In this document: piece after piece, positions 50,183 through 54,155 of the stretch
Layout: every line of letters starts with the position of its first letter
Position numbering within the stretch: position 1 is the stretch's first letter
Origin: a virus
Length of the DNA: 54,155 bases
Virus record (IMG/VR): IMGVR_UViG_3300022602_000132
Span: 1-54,155 of that record
Direction: 5' to 3' (one strand)
Made by a program: the position numbers and the translations under genes
Notes under the pieces: model-generated
What the model was told of the DNA's origin: nothing
The model's input: only the letters and a program-made list of their open reading frames with translations
Database searches by the model: none

Positions 50183-50215
50183 GTATTACTCCATTACTGT
50201 ATAATACAATTATAC
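50176..50215. promoter_or_regulatory. Overlapping divergent promoters on a palindrome
   Basis: Plus strand: TTGACA at 50176-50181, 18-bp spacer, TATAAT at 50200-50205, driving the subtilisin gene at 50234. Minus strand: TATAAT at 50214-50209, driving the oxygenase gene that starts at 50182. The two -10 boxes form a perfect inverted repeat (GTATAAT-ACA-ATTATAC) and each lies in the other's initiation zone, so the two RNA polymerases would compete. The plus -35 box covers the minus gene's start codon. Confidence 0.78.
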
Positions 50216-50233
50216 TACTAACAAAGGAATAAA

Positions 50234-51151
50234 ATGAAGGCAAAGAAGATTGTATCGTTGATTGGAATCATTGCAATAATCGGCTATTTGGCATTTTTGG
50301 GGATTTCAAAGGCTTCTGCATCAAGTATCCCTACTGTAGCAATCATTGATACTGGATATGACCCATCAATTACACAGTTTGCCAATAAAATTGTGGCAGA
50401 ACAGTGCTATACAACATTTTTTGCATCGTGTCCTAATGGTCAAAAAACAATGACGGGTGCAGGATCTGCAGCGTTAACTCCATCACAACTTGCTGTAGTA
50501 GGCACAGGTCATGGAAGCGAAATGATGGCTGGAGAAATTGCAACAAACCCAAATATTAATTTTGTATACATTCGTGCGTTTTCAATTGAAACAAAACCAT
50601 CTTTAATGGTTGCACCATTTGATACTGATTTGCCAATTATCTTGAATTGGATTGCAGCTAACGCATCAACTTATAATATTCAGGCAGTTGCTATGAGTTT
50701 TGCAAGACCAGTAACTGGTGCATGCCCAATTAATTCAGCAATTGCAGCATCTACTGCAAAACTAACATCATTAAATATTCCAGTATTTGCTGGTGCAGGC
50801 AACGAGGGTAATGAATCAAGTATTGATTTCCCAGCATGCAACACTGGGATTATCTCAGTGGGCGGGGAAATGAATAATGTTCCTGCTTATTGGAGTAACT
50901 ACAGCCCTAACATTGGTTGGGATGCCTTAGGAACATTGACTGTAAATTCAGTTGGTAATAAGCCAGTAGTATCTATTGGAACTTCTATTGCTACACAAAT
51001 TTCAGCAGCATCTTGGGTAGCCATTAAGCAAGCAAAGCCTAACCTTAATTATCAGCAGATTTATTCTTTGATTAAAAGCACAGCAAGTGTCTCAAATGCT
51101 ACCTATGCCAAGAACGTGCCAACTTTAAATCTGACAGCAGCTTTGAAGTAG
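50234..51151 (+). CDS. Secreted subtilisin-like serine protease (S8 family)
   Basis: A 305-aa S8 peptidase. An N-terminal signal peptide (KAKK, hydrophobic core IGIIAIIGYLAFLG, cleavage likely after ASA near residue 29) sends it out of the cell. The catalytic triad is Asp39 (AIIDTGYD), His93 (GTGHGSEMMAGEIA) and Ser251 (GTSIATQISAASW); the oxyanion Asn is Asn190 (GAGNEGN). No propeptide of normal length is seen between the signal and Asp39, which is unusual. It has its own promoter and an AAAGGA site. A secreted protease may act on host surface proteins, competing cells, or phage virions such as the Cys-rich fibre. Confidence 0.92.
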   Translation: MKAKKIVSLIGIIAIIGYLAFLGISKASASSIPTVAIIDTGYDPSITQFANKIVAEQCYTTFFASCPNGQKTMTGAGSAALTPSQLAVVGTGHGSEMMAGEIATNPNINFVYIRAFSIETKPSLMVAPFDTDLPIILNWIAANASTYNIQAVAMSFARPVTGACPINSAIAASTAKLTSLNIPVFAGAGNEGNESSIDFPACNTGIISVGGEMNNVPAYWSNYSPNIGWDALGTLTVNSVGNKPVVSIGTSIATQISAASWVAIKQAKPNLNYQQIYSLIKSTASVSNATYAKNVPTLNLTAALK

Positions 51152-51159
51152 GGTATAAT
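51131..51159 (+). promoter_or_regulatory. Promoter CTGACA-N17-TATAAT, leaderless
   Basis: -35 CTGACA at 51131-51136 and -10 TATAAT at 51154-51159 at the end of the protease gene; ATG 51166 follows after 6 nt. Confidence 0.7.
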
Positions 51160-51165
51160 TAATAT

Positions 51166-51501
51166 ATGGATGAGCCAGACTTTGATGAATTTTTTGATGG
51201 CATGACTGATGAAGAAACAGAGTTTGTGATTCAGTATTTAGTTGATCGTGGTGCTGCCGAATGGGATGGCATGGATGAGTACGGTGAAAGAATGTTCAGG
51301 TTTAATATGGATATCTTAGCCGAAGTTATGCCAGAACTTTGGGAGCAAGTAATGGCAGATGTTGATAATACTCTAATTGAGCTATTCGAGGCTGGCTTGG
51401 CAAATGTTGAGTATGATGAGAACTTAGAGGCAACTATTAGCCTAACAGAAGAAGGAGAAGCTATTCTTAAGCAAATGGGGATGGATTTTCCAGAAAACTA
51501 A
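51166..51501 (+). CDS. Acidic hypothetical protein (111 aa)
   Basis: A very acidic protein (EPDFDEFFDGMTDEETEFV, ending in PEN). The pattern EFVIQYLVDRGAAEWDG, MDILAEVMPELWEQ and ATISLTEEGEAILKQMG is like a winged-helix fold with a helix-turn-helix and a wing, but with too few basic residues to be a simple DNA-binding protein. It might mimic DNA or bind a protein partner. Its start is leaderless behind a good promoter. Confidence 0.7.
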   Translation: MDEPDFDEFFDGMTDEETEFVIQYLVDRGAAEWDGMDEYGERMFRFNMDILAEVMPELWEQVMADVDNTLIELFEAGLANVEYDENLEATISLTEEGEAILKQMGMDFPEN

Positions 51502-51525
51502 CTTCTAATTTTGGCATTAATAAGG

Positions 51526-51531
51526 TATAAT
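51526..51531 (+). promoter_or_regulatory. -10 box TATAAT before structural-like genes
   Basis: TATAAT at 51526-51531 with no correctly spaced -35; a strong AGGTGGTGA site follows before ATG 51556. Confidence 0.35.
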
Positions 51532-51555
51532 AAACGTAAAGGTGGTGATTTAAAT

Positions 51556-51795
51556 ATGGACAATAATCAGCAAGGTAAAGATGGCGGAACACAGCAACCA
51601 GCATCCGCTACTCCAGTAACAGAGCAGGCAGGACCTAACGGTGACTCAACGTCACCATCAGTAAAAGATTTGGGTGTTAACAACCCAGGAAAAGCTACTA
51701 CACAAGGTGCTTTTACAGGAAAAGATGTTTCAATGACAACTCCTCAGTATGCAGGTGGACCAATTGCAACAACTGAAGCAGGATCTCACGCATAA
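51556..51795 (+). CDS. Disordered hypothetical protein (79 aa)
   Basis: A low-complexity chain rich in Gly, Thr, Pro, Gln and Ala with no Cys or membrane part (QQGKDGGTQQPASATP, VSMTTPQYAGG). It starts at ATG 51556 after AGGTGGTGA; the longer TTG frame upstream runs through the promoter box. Its stop overlaps the ATG of the next gene. Similar flexible proteins occur near portal and capsid genes, where they are assembly factors or minor virion parts. Confidence 0.65.
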   Translation: MDNNQQGKDGGTQQPASATPVTEQAGPNGDSTSPSVKDLGVNNPGKATTQGAFTGKDVSMTTPQYAGGPIATTEAGSHA

Positions 51796-52421
51796 TGAAT
51801 AGCGTGGAAAAATTTTTCGAAGACGTTAAAGATGCTTTTTCTAAAGCAATTGGAACTTCTTCGTCAGTAGATCAGGAACGTGACGAAAGAAGCGTTGAGA
51901 ACTATGTAAGACAAACTGCAAATACAAATGTAATTGCAGGACAACCTAACGACTACACGATTGGAGGAAACACAATGTCAGATCAAACAACAGAGCCAGA
52001 TCCAAAGGGAAATATTGCTGTTCAGAAAGATTTTCCAACTGCATCGGGTAATCTTGTAAACCAAGAGACACGCCCAGAGGGTGATGTTTCAGTTTCAGAT
52101 GCACCTAATAATCCAGGAGTTGTACCAAACCAAGCAACAATTCCTAGCGATGCAACATCTGCGGTTGCACCATCTCGTTCAGATGAGATGAACCAACCAA
52201 CAAAGATTACAAAGTCAACAACTTGCCCAGACTGCGGTGCCGATATGGTACACGAGTGCTGGGGAGATTCTTCAAATGTAAACAAGGCTGCGGGAGCAGA
52301 TGAAGTTACAGAAGAAAACGATAATGATCAACCTGTAGAGAAGGCTGCTGATGCACCAGTTGCAACAGAACCACAGCTTAAGAAGTCTCTTTGGGGTGGA
52401 GCATTTTCACCACGTAAGTAA
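51795..52421 (+). CDS. Putative virion/assembly protein with zinc-type cluster (208 aa)
   Basis: The N-terminal helix (SVEKFFEDVKDAFSKAIG) is followed by a long disordered stretch rich in Asn, Pro, Thr and Asp, then CPDCGADMVHECW (a small Cys/His cluster) and a C-terminal KKSLWGGAFSPRK. The last motif recalls WNGSFAP in the protein at 47364. It is coupled to the 79-aa disordered protein and ends at a strong hairpin (52444-52475). The composition suits scaffolding or a minor head protein, as the capsid genes should lie beyond the right end. Confidence 0.65.
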   Translation: MNSVEKFFEDVKDAFSKAIGTSSSVDQERDERSVENYVRQTANTNVIAGQPNDYTIGGNTMSDQTTEPDPKGNIAVQKDFPTASGNLVNQETRPEGDVSVSDAPNNPGVVPNQATIPSDATSAVAPSRSDEMNQPTKITKSTTCPDCGADMVHECWGDSSNVNKAAGADEVTEENDNDQPVEKAADAPVATEPQLKKSLWGGAFSPRK

Positions 52422-52443
52422 TTAATTATATATACGTATATAT

Positions 52444-52478
52444 ACACATAAGGACGGGAAACCGTTCTTATGTGTTTT
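52444..52478 (+). terminator. Hairpin with GAAA loop followed by TTTT, probable intrinsic terminator
   Basis: A 14-bp stem (52444-52457 with 52462-52475, one G-U pair) closed by a GAAA tetraloop at 52458-52461 and followed by TTTT (52475-52478). It ends the structural-like gene pair. The next gene starts at 52491 with AAAGGA. The T tract is short, so partial read-through is likely. Confidence 0.75.
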
Positions 52479-52490
52479 AGAAAGGAAATC

Positions 52491-52859
52491 ATGAGAGCAT
52501 TAGTTTTTGGTAGTAAAGAGTGGACTGATTATAACGATTTAGTTCGTCAAGTCACTCTCCTTTTGGAAGATAACAAACATCATTATCCAGATGATAAAGA
52601 ATTTGTATTTGTCCATAAAGGAAATCAAGGTGCAGAAAACATGATTACAGAGTATATCGGTAAGGTAGAAAAGCTTCTGAAGCAAAAGGGTTACAAGATT
52701 AAAGAAGAATTAGTTAGAGATAAATCTTCATTTTCTGATGTAACCATGATTGAATCAGAGCCAACCATCGCATTAGTTTTTGGGGAATCTTCCAGAAACA
52801 AGCAGGCTATTAGCCTACTTAAAACATATGGAATCCCATATAGATATTTTAAAGAATAA
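52491..52859 (+). CDS. SLOG/DUF2493-like Rossmann protein
   Basis: A 122-aa alpha-beta protein opening with MRALVFGSKEWTDYNDLVRQV, then FVHKGNQGAENMITEYI, and later TIALVFGESSRNKQAISLLKTYGIPYRYF. This matches the SLOG-type fold (DUF2493/YspA-like) with a VFGSrxw opening and the G-x2-GA loop, which binds nucleotides or their derivatives. The phage role is unknown. The start ATG 52491 has AAAGGA; an upstream in-frame ATG lies in the terminator hairpin. Confidence 0.78.
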   Translation: MRALVFGSKEWTDYNDLVRQVTLLLEDNKHHYPDDKEFVFVHKGNQGAENMITEYIGKVEKLLKQKGYKIKEELVRDKSSFSDVTMIESEPTIALVFGESSRNKQAISLLKTYGIPYRYFKE

Positions 52860-52861
52860 GC

Positions 52862-52890
52862 TTGACAGATAATAATAACGCTGATACAAT
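52862..52890 (+). promoter_or_regulatory. Promoter TTGACA-N17-TACAAT (extended -10)
   Basis: TTGACA at 52862-52867, TGA-TACAAT with the -10 at 52885-52890; a further TATAAT sits at 52890-52895. It drives the GroES-like gene, which has an AAAAGGA site. Confidence 0.75.
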
Positions 52891-52918
52891 ATAATATAAC
52901 TACTATAAAAGGAAAATA

Positions 52919-53224
52919 ATGACTAATATTGAGCCACTAGGTGGTCTTGTCTTAATCAAGGAAATTGCAGAACAAGATACGCAGACAGCATCTGGTCTTA
53001 TTATTACTGCTTCTGCAAAAGAATCACAACTATCAAAAGGTAAAATTATTAAGATTGGTCCAGGAGAGCGTGATCAAAATGGAGTAGTGCATCCACTACC
53101 ATTAAGTGTTGGGGATATAATCATTTACAACGGAATGCAAGCAACTGAAATAACTGATAATCTTGGAGACAAGTATCATTTTATTAGTTGGAGAAACCTA
53201 TTTGGAACGGAAAATAATGTCTGA
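52919..53224 (+). CDS. groES: GroES-like co-chaperonin
   Basis: A 101-aa protein with the Cpn10 layout: IEPLGGLVLIKEIAEQDTQTASGLIIT (the strand and mobile-loop region), SKGKIIKIGPGER, LSVGDIIIYNGMQATEI and a final FISWRNLFG. It would cap host GroEL and may replace host GroES to fold phage capsid or other proteins, as T4 gp31 does. It has its own promoter, so it may be expressed strongly at one stage. It overlaps the next gene by 8 bases. Confidence 0.92.
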   Translation: MTNIEPLGGLVLIKEIAEQDTQTASGLIITASAKESQLSKGKIIKIGPGERDQNGVVHPLPLSVGDIIIYNGMQATEITDNLGDKYHFISWRNLFGTENNV

Positions 53225-53459
53225 AATTACTGAAGTAGTTAAATTTAATTATGAGGAAGCTCATGATTTTGTTGCAAAAAATAAGTACAATGGATTTTAT
53301 TGGGATGGCTACACCATCATGAGATGGTTTCCAAGCCCTAAGGGATACATGCAAAACAATGGTTTATTTAAAAATAATCAATGGGGAGAAGCATTCCGTA
53401 ATCCTATGACTGAGAACGGAGAATGGGTTATCCCAGAAGTTTATGGAAAATTTATTTAA
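53217..53459 (+). CDS. Small hypothetical protein (80 aa)
   Basis: Unrecognised. Aromatic-rich (YNGFYWDGYTIMRWFPSPKGYM, NQWGEAFRNPMTENGEWVIPEVYG). The start at ATG 53217 overlaps the GroES-like gene end, and its own end overlaps the WhiB-like gene, so it is part of one coupled operon. Confidence 0.68.
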   Translation: MSEITEVVKFNYEEAHDFVAKNKYNGFYWDGYTIMRWFPSPKGYMQNNGLFKNNQWGEAFRNPMTENGEWVIPEVYGKFI

Positions 53460-53769
53460 TTTCTTAGGCATTGATGACAAGGATGCAGAATGGTATCATC
53501 TTGCATCATGTAACGGCATGACTACAAGCAGCGAATACGATTGGTTTTACGATCTTTATGAGACAGATAAAGAAGTAGCAAAGCAAGTTGATCAAATATG
53601 TATCAGCTGCCCTGTTATTAAAATTTGTCATTATGAAGGGGTAAAGAATAAAGAGAAGGGTGTTTGGGGTGGAGTTTACATGGATCTTGGCAGACCAGAT
53701 AAACAATACAACGAGCACAAAACACCAGAAGTATGGAGAAAACTAAAAAAGCTTCATGGCAAAAATTAA
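53443..53769 (+). CDS. WhiB-family iron-sulfur transcription regulator
   Basis: A 108-aa WhiB-like protein. Four Cys bind a 4Fe-4S cluster: Cys23, Cys53, Cys56 and Cys62 (CISCPVIKICHYEG), followed by the family turn GVWGGVY (73-79) and a basic C-terminal helix (EVWRKLKKLHGK). The gap between the first and second Cys is longer than usual. WhiB proteins are found only in actinobacteria and their phages, where they contact the principal sigma factor; a phage copy could redirect host transcription. This is the best host marker in the window. Confidence 0.93.
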   Translation: MENLFNFLGIDDKDAEWYHLASCNGMTTSSEYDWFYDLYETDKEVAKQVDQICISCPVIKICHYEGVKNKEKGVWGGVYMDLGRPDKQYNEHKTPEVWRKLKKLHGKN

Positions 53770-54031
53770 TTATACAAGAGAAATGGCAAAAAAAATACGA
53801 GAGATTAAACCTCCCGTAAGAAATTTGCTTCTAGATATTAGGGATAGACCTAACTATCTTGCTTTGACTGTATATGAAAGTAATATCATGGAGTATAATG
53901 AATCAGATAGAATGGCAATCATGAACTATCTGCTTTTAGTTAGACAGCTTATTCAATCATTCGGAGTACCATGCGAGCTAGAGGGGATGAAATACACTGA
54001 TGAGCAACTCAGAAGAAGAAGATCTAAGTGA
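53756..54031 (+). CDS. Small basic helical protein (91 aa)
   Basis: Unrecognised. Basic and helical (INYTREMAKKIREIKPPVRNLLLDI, NYLLLVRQLIQSFGVPCELEG) with an Arg-rich end (QLRRRRSK). It overlaps the WhiB-like gene by 14 bases and the next gene by 32. It could contact nucleic acid or RNA polymerase. Confidence 0.66.
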   Translation: MAKINYTREMAKKIREIKPPVRNLLLDIRDRPNYLALTVYESNIMEYNESDRMAIMNYLLLVRQLIQSFGVPCELEGMKYTDEQLRRRRSK

Positions 54032-54155
54032 AGGAACAGTAACATATGTTTATATTCCTGATGAAGGCATCTATGGAACCATCATTAGTCATGGAGCTTG
54101 GGCATCAATGATTGAGTATTTTGATGGTGGTGTAGGGTATGTTGTAGAAGTGCCA
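54000..54155 (+). CDS. Hypothetical protein, 3' partial
   Basis: An open frame from ATG 54000 runs to the window end (52 codons). It opens acidic (SNSEEEDLSEGTVTYVYIP) and then has strands (GIYGTIISHGAWASMIEYFDGGVGYVVEVP), like a small SH3-like barrel. No name can be given. Confidence 0.62.
   Translation, partial: MSNSEEEDLSEGTVTYVYIPDEGIYGTIISHGAWASMIEYFDGGVGYVVEVP

Noticed and set aside
51511-51531. TTGGCA at 51511 as -35 for the TATAAT at 51526, and TTG 51511 as the start of the 79-aa protein
   Set aside because: The spacer is only 9 bp, and a much better ATG with a ribosome site lies at 51556.

Overview
The window is a contiguous stretch of an AT-rich double-stranded DNA tailed phage genome. 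It carries a tail tape measure protein, terminase, a complete replisome and five tRNAs, and all but one of about 76 genes lie on the plus strand. The host is most likely an actinobacterium. The evidence is a WhiB-type iron-sulfur regulator (53443-53769), a DUF7455-like zinc protein (44790-45020), and many sigma70-type -10 boxes 5-9 nt before a start codon, which implies the leaderless mRNAs common in actinobacteria. The low GC and small intergenic gaps fit a phage of aquatic actinobacteria, but the host cannot be named from sequence alone.

Layout. 1-17 kb: tail genes (tape measure, a 1481-aa tail/baseplate protein, a 1437-aa fibre, and a 909-aa Cys-rich fibre ending in a Pro/Gln repeat and an intein-like Hint domain). 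17-22 kb: the first 2-oxoglutarate (2OG)/Fe(II) oxygenase cluster, with a GT60-like glycosyltransferase fused to a prolyl-4-hydroxylase-like domain. 22-33 kb: replication (metallophosphoesterase, DnaB-like helicase, DnaG-like primase, ssDNA-binding protein, PHP-type DNA polymerase III alpha, RecA). 33-38 kb: two DUF6065-like proteins, a PD-(D/E)XK nuclease, three paralogous 2OG oxygenases and a glutathione peroxidase. 38-44 kb: Cas4-like nuclease, second glycosyltransferase, RuvC-like resolvase, terminase subunits. 44-50 kb: tRNAs (Asn, Asp, Ile-UAU, Met, Arg), a structured leader RNA with its own promoter, more 2OG/cupin enzymes, HNH proteins, Dps, SGNH hydrolase. 50-54 kb: a secreted subtilisin, structural-like disordered proteins, a strong hairpin, GroES, WhiB and small unknowns.

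The most unusual content is the set of ten 2OG/Fe(II) oxygenase-fold domains plus one JmjC/cupin-like protein, spread over four clusters and accompanied by two glycosyltransferases. The fusion of a GT60-like GlcNAc transferase to a P4H-like hydroxylase, just downstream of a fibre gene with a Pro-rich repeat, suggests a hydroxylate-then-glycosylate pathway acting on phage or host proteins. This is inference. Other points of interest are the Hint domain at the fibre C-terminus, the structured RNA at 45622-45742 ahead of an oxygenase gene, overlapping divergent promoters at 50176-50215, and host-like stress genes (GPx, Dps, GroES).

There is no gene-free stretch over 300 bases. The longest non-coding part is the tRNA region 44453-44789, which includes about 170 nt of possible RNA structure. 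No endolysin, major capsid, portal or integrase gene was recognised here; capsid genes presumably lie outside the window.
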